A stretch of 64,000 bases of DNA from Cunninghamia lanceolata (GCA_027924645.1 BSBN01001362.1:1952501-2016500); one strand, 5' to 3'. Counted from the first letter of the stretch, positions 23,530 through 34,190 are shown. Numbers and translations: made by a program. Notes: generated by a model from the letters alone, not told the origin.

Positions 23530-24125
23530 TTGAATAATGTCTAAAATAGAAGAAGAAATTGAAGAAGTGTGTTAGGTTCCTTATGCTAGTGTTGTTGGTA
23601 GTCTCATGTATGTGATGGTCTATACTAAACTCGACATTGCATATGTAGTGGGAGTTGTGAGTAGATATATGTCCAAACTAAGTAAAGAACATTGAACTAA
23701 TGTGAAAAGGATTTTTACATATCTATGTGGTACCTCATATTATGTAATTTGTTACTAAGGAAGAATGGATTAAAATAAAACTTTGAATTTGTGGATTTTG
23801 ATTCGACCTGAGATAGTGATTGTCAAAGATCTACCACTGGATATATATTCGGTCATTTTGGAGAAGTAGTAAGTTGGAAGAGCAAAAGACGGGTAGTGGT
23901 TGAATTATCTACAACAAAGGAAGAGTACATGGTAGCTACTCATGTATGTAAGGAAGCAATGTGGCTACAAATGCTATGCTTGACAGTTGGTTTGGTACAA
24001 AAGATTGTAAGGACTCACAACAATAGTCAAAGTGCAATATATTTGACCAAGAATCCTGCTTATCATGCTCAATCAAAGCATATTGGATTTTAGTATCATT
24101 TTGTGAGAGAAATGGTTGAAAATAA
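23530..24125 (+). pseudogene. Ty1/copia reverse transcriptase end and RNase H fragment
   Basis: The plus strand reads VPYASVVGSLMYVMVYTKLD (family pattern VPYASAVGSLMYAMxCTRPD), then MSKLSKEH and YLCGTS. After a break come SKRRVVVELSTTKEEYMVAT, KEAMWLQMLC, NNSQSAIYLTKNPAYHAQSK and HIGF*YHFVRE. These are the RNase H motifs of copia Pol, including the acidic residue in EEY and the D-to-N change in the DSQSA motif (here NSQSA). Several in-frame stops occur. It is followed by a PPT-like purine run and LTR start at 24282. Confidence 0.85.
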
Positions 24126-24281
24126 ATGAGTATTGTTGGAAAAAAGTTGATACATAAAGAAATGTTACTGGTGTACTACAAAAGTTTCTTAATGCAAGAA
24201 ACCAATGGACATGGTTGCCGTCAACAACTGACATTTTAAGGGAGTGGTCCTAATGAAAAGTTTCCAATAAGTCAAGGAGAA

Positions 24282-24680
24282 TGTTGGATAAGTATTGTAT
24301 ACTTTCCATGTGTAATAGTTGGGATGAGATCAACCTCACAAGTTGATCAAAAAATTGGGAAGCAATTTTTTGATTTGGAAATAATTCTAAAAAATGCATT
24401 AGCATTGTTTGGAAAATTTCTTTTGGGTGTTATTTTTGGTTTTACATCCATGTTTTAAAGCACTCATGTTTATCTTTTGCATGATTTAATGCAATGTGTA
24501 AAACTAATTTCAATGTGCCTATTTATATTTGCACATACTTATGAGTGAAGTAGCATGCTGTCTTTGCTTTTTATTATACTGTTTTTTAATTTTAGATTGT
24601 ATACGCACTACTTCTATTGTATAGGTTTATCATGGTTCTTTTTCCCTACAATCTTATATCTATTATCTTATCAGTCACAA
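24282..24680 (+). repeat. Probable copia 3' LTR, far end unresolved
   Basis: A purine-rich tract, gtcaaggagaa (24271-24281), directly precedes tgttggataag at 24282. This is the usual PPT/LTR junction of copia elements, about 150 bp after the RNase H fragment. I could not find an opposite LTR, so the end near 24680 is approximate. 24680-25158 is A+T-rich intergenic DNA and 3' flank of the oxygenase gene. Confidence 0.5.
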
Positions 24681-25158
24681 TAATTTAAAACATTAATTAT
24701 TTTCAAAGGAAGAAGAAAAAATTAAAAGAACATATTAGAACACTCTATATAGTAGGAGGAGATTCATTTTAAACTTAAAATAAACTATTATTAAGAAAAA
24801 AATTTAAAAAAATTAAACCAATTAATTAATATTGCAATGAAATATCTATATCTTCCTGCAGCAGGTACTAGTAAAAGTTGTTTGGTCATTGCATTTACGA
24901 TTGAAAAATGCCAATTACAATGAAGGTGAAGTCAACAGACTGCAAAGAAAACATACACTATACAGAACATTTATAAATAGTAGATGCAAAATACACTATA
25001 CATTAACAAAAGTTATCGAGTTAATAAGAAAAGTGGTAGTAATTTAAGAGAACTTTTAAAAGAGCCCACAAAATACCGAGACGTGGTTTTTTTTATCTTG
25101 AGAAAACTTGCATAGCCTCGTCTGCACCATGACTAGGTATTCCCATAGTTTCTTGTTC

Positions 25159-25255
25159 TTATTCTTGCTTTGATTTCTTGAGCTGTTCTAAGGCATCTTT
25201 ACCTCTAAGGCCTCTGCTCTGCCGGTGCCTAATAAACTCTCCATACGACATGGGT
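25159..25255 (-). CDS. 2OG oxygenase exon 4, stranded C-terminal piece
   Basis: 97 nt beyond the LTR element. In frame with the upstream part once the 5-bp duplication is counted once, it encodes the original C-terminal tail, including MSYGEFIRHRQSRGLRGKDA, and a TAA stop at 25159-25161. In SRG1-like enzymes this tail forms a C-terminal helix over the active-site region (family knowledge). It is now cut off from the rest. Confidence 0.85.
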
Positions 25256-25260
25256 GGGTG

Positions 25261-26998
25261 TGTCATGTCCCCATATCAAGACATTGTTAAAGTAAAGATT
25301 TGAACACGATAAAGATGGTTTCTAAAATATTATTTCCGATGATAGAAATAATTACATACATTATATATTATTTAATAAATAATATTATTGTATGAATATT
25401 TTATTATAATTAAATATAATATCCATATTATAAATAACAATATATATAAATATAATATATTATAAATATATCTAATAATATAAATAACAAATATAATTAT
25501 TAATATATAAATATAAACATTAAATTAAATATTATTATAATCATATATTTGATTATTAATATAAATATTAATAATATAACTATAAATATTATCAGTTTAA
25601 TTATTATTATCAATATAATAGTAATTATAATATATATATATATATATATAATAAGAATATATAATAGTAAATATATATTTATTCATTGTATAATATAAAG
25701 GCATTCATATATGGAATTGGGTCTCTTGAGAAGATGTCAGCTCCAATGACGAGAGGTTAACTAATTCAAACATCAAGTATCATCAAAGTTTAATAATATT
25801 TATTTTTTTAAGGGTGGTGACCCGTGGTAAATTGCATCCCTTCAAACTTATAAATATTAACCGACCCCTCTAACAAAAGTAGGAATCAATGGGAAGAAAA
25901 GAAAAGAAAATAGCCAATATAAATCAAGAGCTCCATAATAAATCAGATCTACACAAAGAACAAGAATAAGAGGTAAATAAAAGTTGCAGCAGGTAAGTAT
26001 ATTTAACATGCTTATCTTATAATTATTAAATGTAAGATTTGTAAGTTCGGTTTGGTGTCAAAAATAAAATAACCATAAGTATTATATGGTAGGCATATAT
26101 CTATATTTATAGATGTGTAAAAATAGATTTAAATTATAATATAATCTGTATGTATGTGATTCAAATTTTGGTTAAGTAAGTGAATAAATTTCTATGTTAA
26201 AATAGCAAAAATCCTTAGACAATTAAGCAAATAAAATTGTGAAAGATATGGAACCATGAGGCACATGAATAAACATGAAAACTATGAAAGAAGGCATATG
26301 GAAAGCCTCATTATGAAATCATGGCATCTTGTGATCCATGGTGGATCACAAGATGAGAAACATGGGACAACCTTAGGACACAACTCATGATCCATCCAAG
26401 AGAGGTGTTCGAACCTCCTTATTAATCGCCTTTTTGTCCATCATAGTAGGGTGAATTAGGGATGTATATGGATTGTAGGTGACCCCAAGTGGATGAAGAA
26501 CACCGCGTGTTGTGTGAAGTCCCTTGGGCCAAGAGACGAAGAACACCGCATGTAGTGTGAAGCTCTTGGGCCTATGATAATTTATGAGCTCATAATAGTT
26601 GTGCCCGACGTGAGGTGACTCTTGATGGAATGAAGAATGCCGCGTGTTGCATGAAGTTCCATCAAGCCAAATGGTGAAGAACACCACATGAAGTGTGAAG
26701 CCTTTGGGCCTCCGTAGGGATGAAATGTGCCCTAATACATCCGTACTTAGGTGGAAGACGAGGATGATTAATGAGAAGGAATCAAGAACCCAATCAAGGT
26801 GGAGCATGGGAAGTGTATGAATGATAAGTTGGTAACATTATATAAGGACATGAATATATAATTTGAATATGGATGAATAGTGATTATATTGTTAATATGA
26901 TAAAATGAAAAGAGAATGGAACTCTAATGTTCTCTTTTGTGAGTTGAATTGTGCAAGGTCAAAGGAAAAATTGGGACTCACCAGAAGGGGACATTACA
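25261..26998 (+). repeat. 5' LTR (1,738 bp)
   Basis: It begins TGTCATGTCCCC and ends GGGGACATTACA, so the termini form near-perfect 12-bp inverted repeats. It contains (TA)n at about 25630-25650, a perfect 14-bp-arm hairpin (25 bp into the word atggcatcttg; arms 26325-26338 and 26342-26355), and four spaced copies of gaagaacaccgcg-like units at 26495-26700. Confidence 0.95.
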
Positions 26999-27000
26999 AG

Positions 27001-27012
27001 TGGTATCAGAGC
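27001..27012 (+). promoter_or_regulatory. Primer-binding site of the young LTR element
   Basis: TGGTATCAGAGC, two bases after the 5' LTR; matches the initiator tRNA-Met-type PBS widely used by plant LTR retrotransposons. Confidence 0.9.
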
Positions 27013-27542
27013 AGTCATCCTGCCATCCTGTGAATAATAGTTAAATAAAATAAAAATTTAAAATACTAATAATAATAATAATAATAATAAAATTTATAAA
27101 AAAAACAAGTGAATTTCATGAATTGCTAGAATAATGGTGTTTAATACATTGCTAAAATATTTTAAATATATATATATATATATGTAACATTAAAAAAAAT
27201 TAAAATTTACTCAATATGTTATCATGCAACATAAAAAAGAAAAGTTTAAAATTTACTTACAAATATGTAATAAGTAATGGGTAAATAAGGTAAAAAATAA
27301 ATAAGAATAAAATAACTCTTAAAATTACATTAAGTAAATATACTAAATGAAATAGTAAAATAAAATAATTAAAATATCTCTATGGGTAACCCACTGCTTG
27401 AAATGACACGAGAAAAATGAATTAAAAAAATGTAAACAACTAGATCAAAATATTTATTATTGTGTACATAAACCTCAATAAAATATAATCTTATAAAATA
27501 TTATAGGATACCTAATTATATTGCTTGAGGACAAGCAATCTT

Positions 27543-27555
27543 GAGTGGGGAGGGT
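27543..27555 (+). promoter_or_regulatory. Polypurine tract of the young LTR element
   Basis: gagtggggagggt directly before the 3' LTR. It is preceded by cttgaggacaagcaa, a motif seen just upstream of the PPT in many plant gypsy elements, which suggests gypsy ancestry. Confidence 0.85.
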
Positions 27556-29294
27556 TGTCATGTCCCCATATCAAGACATTGTTAAAGTAAAGATTTGAAC
27601 ACGATAAAGATGGTTTCTAAAATATTATTTCCGATGATAGAAATAATTACATACATTATATATTATTTAATAAATAATATTATTGTATGAATATTTTATT
27701 ATAATTAAATATAATATCCATATTATAAATAACAATATATATAAATATAATATATTATAAATATATCTAATAATATAAATAACAAATATAATTATTAATA
27801 TATAAATATAAACATTAAATTAAATATTATTATAATCATATATTTGATTATTAATATAAATATTAATAATATAACTATAAATATTATCAGTTTAATTATT
27901 ATTATCAATATAATAGTAATTATAATATATATATATATATATATATAATAAGAATATATAATAGTAAATATATATTTATTCATTGTATAATATAAAGGCA
28001 TTCATATATGGAATTGGGTCTCTTGAGAAGATGTCAGCTCCAATGACGAGAGGTTAACTAATTCAAACATCAAGTATCATCAAAGTTTAATAATATTTAT
28101 TTTTTAAGGGTGGTGACCCGTGGTAAATTGCATCCCTTCAAACTTATAAATATTAACCGACCCCTCTAACAAAAGTAGGAATCAATGGGAAGAAAAGAAA
28201 AGAAAATAGCCAATATAAATCAAGAGCTCCATAATAAATCAGATCTACACAAAGAACAAGAATAAGAGGTAAATAAAAGTTGCAGCAGGTAAGTATATTT
28301 AACATGCTTATCTTATAATTATTAAATGTAAGATTTGTAAGTTCGGTTTGGTGTCAAAAATAAAATAACCATAAGTATTATATGGTAGGCATATATCTAT
28401 ATTTATAGATGTGTAAAAATAGATTTAAATTATAATATAATCTGTATGTATGTGATTCAAATTTTGGTTAAGTAAGTGAATAAATTTCTATGTTAAAATA
28501 GCAAAAATCCTTAGACAATTAAGCAAATAAAATTGTGAAAGATATGGAACCATGAGGCACATGAATAAACATGAAAACTATGAAAGAAGGCATATGGAAA
28601 GCCTCATTATGAAATCATGGCATCTTGTGATCCATGGTGGATCACAAGATGAGAAACATGGGACAACCTTAGGACACAACTCATGATCCATCCAAGAGAG
28701 GTGTTCGAACCTCCTTATTAATCGCCTTTTTGTCCATCGTAGTAGGGTGAATTAGGGATGTATATGGATTGTAGGTGACCCCAAGTGGATGAAGAACACC
28801 GCGTGTTGTGTGAAGTCCCTTGGGCCAAGAGACGAAGAACACCGCATGTAGTGTGAAGCTCTTGGGCCTATGATAATTTATGAGCTCATAATAGTTGTGC
28901 CCGACGTGAGGTGACTCTTGATGGAATGAAGAATGCCGCGTGTTGCATGAAGTTCCATCAAGCCAAATGGTGAAGAACACCGCATGAAGTGTGAAGCCTT
29001 TGGGCCTCCGTAGGGATGAAATGTGCCCTAATACATCCGTACTTAGGTGGAAGACGAGGATGATTAATGAGAAGGAATCAAGAACCCAATCAAGGTGGAG
29101 CATGGGAAGTGTATGAATGATAAGTTGGTAACATTATATAAGGACATGAATATATAATTTGAATATGGATGAATAGTGATTATATTGTTAATATGATAAA
29201 ATGAAAAGAGAATGGAACTCTAATGTTCTCTTTTGTGAGTTGAATTGTGCAAGGTCAAAGGAAAAATTGGGACTCACCAGAAGGGGACATTACA
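27556..29294 (+). repeat. 3' LTR (1,739 bp)
   Basis: Nearly identical to the 5' LTR. Differences seen are T-run length near 25803/28099, (TA)n length near 25630/27925, and one-base differences near 26441/28738 and 26692/28982. Its outer end supplies the in-frame stop of the truncated oxygenase. Confidence 0.95.
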
Positions 29295-29440
29295 GGGTGA
29301 GTTTCATCAACTAGCTGTGGAGGAGGAAATATCAAAGCATCCAAAGCAGGCCCATTGGCTGATGCAATTGAAATTCTTGTTCTCTCTGCATTCACCAATA
29401 CTCTGTGCTCCACACTCTTGTATCTCCCATTGCTCACAAT
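29295..29440 (-). CDS. 2OG oxygenase exon 4, part before the LTR insertion
   Basis: Acceptor GGGAAACAG|ATTGTG. It encodes residues 305-353, including the distal His (VEHRV) and RTRISIA. It reads straight into the LTR end in frame, stopping at 29255-29257. Confidence 0.87.
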
Positions 29441-29535
29441 CTGTTTCCCAAGAAAAATCACATCTCTATTCTCAGCATCACCTATTTAGTTAATCAACTA
29501 TTTTAAATCTCTGTAATTGTTTCAAAAGCCCATAC

Positions 29536-29857
29536 CTCCAATTGGTCGCACACATTGACAACGAAGGTGTTTGGAACTGGTTCCACTGCTACCCAATAAC
29601 CCTTATGGCGCACTTGCAGACCTCCCACCTCATCTTGTATCAGTATGGTGAGACCCCCAGGATCAGAATGGGGTGGTAAACCCATTGTAAGCTCTGGTTC
29701 AGGACACCTAGGGTAAAAGTTCACTACACCAATCTGAAGGTGCTCTCTGAAGACAGTTTCAATGAAAGTTGGCTGCAGTCCCAAGCTTTCTGATATCGCT
29801 GCCATCAATTTCAAATCCAATTTTCTGATTTCCTTGAAGTATTGTCCAGCAATATCT
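29536..29857 (-). CDS. 2OG oxygenase exon 3
   Basis: 322 nt. Acceptor ACTAG|AGATATT and donor TTGGAG|GTATGG. It carries the first two iron ligands in PPHSDPGGLTIL and the conserved [21 protein letters not shown] replaces the more usual NxGDxLE (Cys300 for Gly), one oddity in an otherwise canonical exon. Confidence 0.88.
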
Positions 29858-29989
29858 CTAGTTCCATAAAAATTACAATAATGAGCCAGTCGAATATATG
29901 GTTTAAAAGAATTACTTCATCTTAACCAAAAGAGAGTTATATTAGATGCATTTGGTTCAAACTAAATTACGACTTAGGCTCTTCTAGTA

Positions 29990-30144
29990 GGTTATTCTTA
30001 AATATCATCCACTTCAATATCAAAGGTCTATTTTGGTCAATAAAAATAAGACAAATATTTATCACTTTTTGTTGTGAATAAGATGTACAATTACTATTGA
30101 CTGTTTGACTGTAACTGAAATAGATGATATTTAAATAAAGTGCC
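29990..30144. mobile_element. MITE family member C, in oxygenase intron 2 (locus 2)
   Basis: Terminal repeats ttaaatatcatccacttcaa at left and the complement-like gaaatagatgatatttaaat at right. It runs in the opposite orientation to members A, B and D by its interior (aaatatttatcactttttgt). The equivalent intron position of locus 1 (about 4965) lacks it. Confidence 0.8.
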
Positions 30145-30899
30145 TCTAAGATAGGACCTCCCTTTTGAATTATCACTGAACTACTGGTCCCTAGCTAACT
30201 AGCTTTTGTTTAGGGTCCCTTGATATTGAGTGACTGGTCTCTTTTTGTCTGAGCTGTGTAATAGGCTCTTTATTATGGCTGTGCTGTGGTTCAGCTTCTC
30301 CAACACTTAAAATAACCTAGCACTCAGGACAGGATGGCCTATGCTAAGGGTCTGGTTATAGAGTTCAATTGGAGCTTTAGTTTCTCAGCCTGGGGATATT
30401 GTGTTTAGGGAGGGAGGGAGGCTACTTTTAAATAATCAACAGAATTTATATGATTAAAAGAGAAAACAGTAAGATCAAGGTACAAGAGTCTAATATTTCA
30501 ATAATGGAAGAAGTGAATTTTAATTTGGGTTACGACAGATCCTTTGATTATATTACAAGCATATAAATGGCCAATCTTTAGAACTGGATGACCTATGCTA
30601 GTGTAGTTTGGGGTTACTGACAAAATCTAATTGGAGATGTGCAGAGTTCTTGAGTCTCTCAGCTAGGGCGTTTTGTATTTAGGAAGGGCTGCATGCTCAA
30701 AAATAATCAACAGCATGGTGAAAGCTTTAGATCATTCAAGGCAGTTCTTGGTTCTATATTTCAATGTCATTTCACTTGGTACCCAATTTCGTTATTGGAT
30801 GTACTGATCCAGATAATTTATAAAATATTAAAATATGGATTTCGCTTTTCATTAATACAAGTGTATTTCATCTGATAATAAAGTAGAGAAAAATACTAC

Positions 30900-31135
30900 C
30901 TATAATTTGAGGGATTATCTGGAGTGAGCAGTACAGGATGACCGAAATGCCTCAAAAAATCTCTCCAATTGAGAGTTTGTTCAACATTAGCATTGTAGCT
31001 GGTTCCATATCTCACTGGATCCAAAACATCCCTGTTCCCAATCTTCATCTTCTCCTCAGAAGAGAGCAAGAAGAACTGATGGGCTACATCTAACATAATG
31101 GCTATCAGAGATGCCTCAATCCCATGATTAATTAC
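30900..31135 (-). CDS. 2OG oxygenase exon 2
   Basis: 236 nt. Acceptor GGGGCAG|GTAATT and donor TATAG|GTAGTA. It encodes VINHGIEASLIAIMLDVAHQ, FFLLSSEEKMKIG and NWRDFLRHFGHPV, the usual substrate-pocket region of this class. It ends inside an Arg codon (phase 2). Confidence 0.87.
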
Positions 31136-31585
31136 CTGCCCCACTTCAAATAAAAAGCTCAATTAGAAACTTTATGATGAAGTAAAATTGAAACAATCAA
31201 TTAAGAAAAATGAGATGAACAAATTTCACATTATCATGCTCTTGCAGCTGGGTAGTTAGATTACTGAAGAGAACCGAGAAGTTTGCTTTTAGAAAACTTT
31301 GAAGTTGAAAGTAGTCAGTCTTACCAAACTCTTCCTGTGGCATCCCATGTTTTTCTTAAGCTAATTTTGCAATCCTATTAACTTTACTTCCTCATTTAGT
31401 GTGATCTGAAACTTGAACAAAACACAAATTTTCCAAATTCTTTTCTTACTCGCTCACATATATTGTGAAAATCTCATGTTCACAGTAGTCAGTCTGCAAA
31501 AGTTACAGAAATTTTTCATTTTGTATTTTTCTTCAAACAAAGATTTCATTGGTAATTCCACGAGGAAGATAGAAAGAAGCATTAC

Positions 31586-31939
31586 CTGGAAGAATCCCCA
31601 CTCTGCGCAAGCCAAGCCAAGAGCTTGGATGGTTTGAAGTCGTTCCTGTTGGGATCCATCAAGGGCTGAGATGTCAATAATCGGTATACTCTCTCCTTGT
31701 AAGATTTCAGCAGCTGATGGGCGTTTGTTCTGAGGAAAGATATACTTATCGGGCACTGAATTCATAAGGCCTGCGTCCAACAGATCTTTGACGCCCTTCA
31801 TGTCGTCACGCTCATAATCAAGATTCTTAGCCACAATATCAGATATAGATAAATGCAATGTATGCAGAAGATTCTTGGTCACTCGGATGGCATGCCTGCT
31901 AATGGCTGAGCTGATTCTTCCTAGGTCACTTGGATTCAT
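31586..31939 (-). CDS. 2OG oxygenase exon 1
   Basis: 118 complete codons from ATG (31937-31939) to the GT donor at 31585-31584 (CCAG|GTAATG). The N-terminal part (MNPSDLGRISSAISRHAIRV) is not conserved in the family. The DIOX_N core PIIDISALDGSQQERLQTI then CAEWGFFQ is typical. The start lies directly beside MITE D, so the 5' UTR would be MITE-derived if transcription starts upstream. Confidence 0.85.
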
Positions 31940-32078
31940 TCTACTTAAATGTTATGGTCAAACACTCAATAGCAATTTTACACCTCATTCACAATAAAAG
32001 GTGGTAAATATTTGTCCTATTTTTTATTGGTCCAAATTAACTTTTGACTGTTGAAGTGGATGATATTTAAGAATAGCC
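31938..32078. mobile_element. MITE family member D, abutting the oxygenase start codon
   Basis: Same interior as A (cattcacaataaaaggtggtaaatatttgt). The right terminus is intact (gttgaagtggatgatattta), and the left terminus is shortened, missing about 14 bp of the inverted repeat. It begins within one or two bases of the ATG of the oxygenase (31937-31939). Confidence 0.8.
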
Positions 32079-33380
32079 ACTTGAATTAGCTTGGCCTTAA
32101 ATAATAGAGGTTGACATCCACTAAAGATACTGAAAAATTCAAGGGATTATTTTTGTCCTAAGTATTTGTTTTTTATTTGGGAAGGGCTGTTTCTTTGTTG
32201 GGTAAGGCGGTTTCCTTTTATTCTACTCTTTTAAATACAAATTAGATACCCCACCAATAGACATAAGCCATGTGGATAGGCATCTATGTTGATGGAACTT
32301 GTTTGCCTTTGGATGTATGGGATTTGATATGATGATAAAGGAAAATGATTTAACATAATATAATTGTAAACGAAAATACAATTTAGGTTAATTGAATAAT
32401 TATATTTAAATTAAGTATATAATTAACTATAAATTAAATAAAGTGATAGTTGGGAGTGATAAGTATAAATTAGTGTTATATTAGTATATTATATGTAAAG
32501 AAATTAATTATTTAGGTTGTGGAATGATGATAAAGATAAAAAGTTGATGTAGTGTCCAATTCAATTATTTGGTATAGGAAGTTTTCAAATTTTGTGTAAG
32601 CTTGTAACTTCGCGGAGGTCGATTCTATGACTATTGATCAATTATATGTTGCACAATTTTGATCTAACAATGCAAACTCTTTCTATTTGATTCATTGAAA
32701 TCTTTGTTCTCTACTGACAATAAGGATTGATAGTATTTAAAAATACCTTGCGGAAGTCATTGGATTGCAAGGATGAAGTTCTCCTAGGTCAACCTCCTTG
32801 ATTGGACCAACTATATGGTCATGACAAAGATTTGACACACAACAAGAAAGCATTCAAGTGATCTAGATGATGATTCTAATGCAACATTTTGATTCCTTTT
32901 AGTGCTCCAAAGAGAAGTGTTTGTATGAATGCTCCAAGTTATATGCTTTAGGATTTCAAATGATTCGAACATGTGTTTTAATGCTCAAATGAATGTCTTC
33001 AAATACCAAGAGATAACTTATCCCCACACAAACATATACCAAGTTGGCTCCCAAAAGACATGAAGAAAGGGTGGGAGCTAATCATTTGAATTTTAAAAAT
33101 TTTAATTTTGGGTCAAATTTGCATTGGGTGGGATCACTCCCATGCACCGCATAAATAGCTCAAGACAAGAAATATGGAATCTTGGGATCAAAAATGAATG
33201 TACATAAGTGTGGGATAATAAATGAGTGGAATGTATGGGAGTTGGTGCAAATAGGGTTAGGATAACTTTAGATATATGGGCATGTGTGAAAATGGGATTA
33301 AATGAGGGTCGAGAAGAATTAAGGAAGGAGTTGAAATTAGCACAAAAGAGTACTACATATCACTACAATCATATTAATAT
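32079..33380. repeat. Second copy of the 1.1-kb direct repeat (32165-33272)
   Basis: Matches 19262-20345 in the same orientation. No gene recognised. It ends about 130 bp before a gypsy reverse transcriptase fragment, so it may be LTR or leader of that element. Confidence 0.7.
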
Positions 33381-33400
33381 GTTCTCTCACAGGTAATTGT

Positions 33401-34190
33401 ATGGTCATGTATCACATTGACATATTGTTGTTTAGCAAGATGAGGGAAGAGCATCTTGCACACCTGCAACAAATCTTCACACACCTAAGAAGAGAAAAGT
33501 TGCATGTAAACTTGAATAAGTGTAGCTTCATGAAGAAGGAGCTAAAATACTTGAGATTCATTATATATCAAGACAAATTGTATATGGACCTAGAGAAAGT
33601 CTATGCAATTGTTGAATGGTTGAAACCAAAGAGCACAATGGAAGTTTGTAGTTTCCATGGATTAGTCATCTTCTACACAAAGTTCATAAAAAACTTTAGT
33701 AGTATTTGCAAACCCTTGACACATCGCATGTAGATGGGAGGGTTCAATTGGACAATTATTTTTGCCAAGAGTTTAATAATCTTGAAGAAGAAGGTGAAAG
33801 ATGAGCTCATGCTCACGCTCCTAGATTTTATAAAGGTTTTCTGGGCTAATTATGATGCTAGTGGAAAATCAATTGGCATAGTATTAATCTAAGAGGATAG
33901 AACAATCACATAATTTAGTGAGAAATTAAATGAGGCTAGGTAAAAGCACTCTATGTATGACTGAGAGTTTTGTGCTATTGTTCAAGCTTTACGCAAGTGA
34001 TGGCATTACTTGCTACTGTAGTAACTTGTATTGTACAATAATCACTAAGCTAAAATTCATAAACAATTAGATGAAGTTGAATCAAAGGCATATGAGATGG
34101 ATATAATATTTATAGGGTTACTCTTTTGGGGTGAAGCATAAATCTAGTGCATCCAAAAAAGTTGCAAACTCTTTAAGTAGGAGTCATGTG
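33401..34190 (+). pseudogene. Ty3/gypsy reverse transcriptase and RNase H remnant
   Basis: The plus strand reads IDILLFSKMREEHLAHLQQI, where the catalytic YxDD motif has become YHID (33413-33427). It continues KLHVNLNKCSFMKKELKYL, EVCSFHGLVIFYTKFIKNFS and SICKPLTH, the RT thumb and connection of chromovirus-like gypsy elements. RNase H text follows with in-frame stops: ANYDASGKSIGIVLI, FSEKLNEAR, HSMYD and EFCAIVQAL. Most stops sit where relatives have Gln codons, consistent with C-to-T decay. No integrase follows because an LTR begins at 34191. Confidence 0.85.

Larger units (their letters stand above)
25261..29294 (+). mobile_element. Young non-autonomous LTR retrotransposon with complete LTRs and TSD
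   Basis: LTR 25261-26998, internal region 26999-27555 (557 bp), LTR 27556-29294. Target duplication GGGTG lies on both sides (25256-25260, 29295-29299). PBS TGGTATCAGAGC is at 27001-27012 and the purine tract gagtggggagggt at 27543-27555. The internal region has no coding capacity: it is A/T-rich with (AAT)n at about 27066-27090. Large LTRs with a tiny empty internal region mark it as dependent on another element for movement. By eye the LTRs differ by two substitutions and two short length changes, so the insertion is recent. It inserted into exon 4 of the oxygenase gene. Confidence 0.95.
25159..31939 (-). pseudogene. 2-oxoglutarate/Fe(II)-dependent dioxygenase gene (SRG1-like class) split by an LTR element
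   Basis: Exons (minus): 1, 31586-31939; 2, 30900-31135; 3, 29536-29857; 4, 29295-29440 plus 25159-25255. All introns have GT..AG ends and the phases join to 384 codons, a normal length for this class. Exon 1 holds the N-terminal DIOX_N region (IPIIDISAL, CAEWGFFQ), exon 2 VINHGI and NWRDFL. Exon 3 has [13 protein letters not shown] and HSDPGGLTIL (iron ligands His260, Asp262). Exon 4 has SNGRYKSVEHR (His316) and RTRIS (Arg326, Ser328 for 2-oxoglutarate). A 4,034-bp LTR element splits exon 4 after residue 353. Read-through gives 12 LTR-encoded residues (VMSPSGESQFFL) and TGA at 29255-29257, so a 365-residue product replaces the last 31 residues. The catalytic set is intact; activity and substrate are unknown. 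These enzymes hydroxylate or demethylate small molecules in the cytosol. Confidence 0.88.

Noticed and set aside
27795..28001. 68-codon minus frame of Ile/Tyr repeats
   Set aside because: Translation of the A+T-rich LTR with (TA)n.
26385..29103. 140-codon minus frame present in both LTRs of the young element
   Set aside because: Identical because the LTRs are identical; both base differences change the residue, with no sign of selection, and the text follows the internal gaagaacaccgc repeats. No domain recognised.
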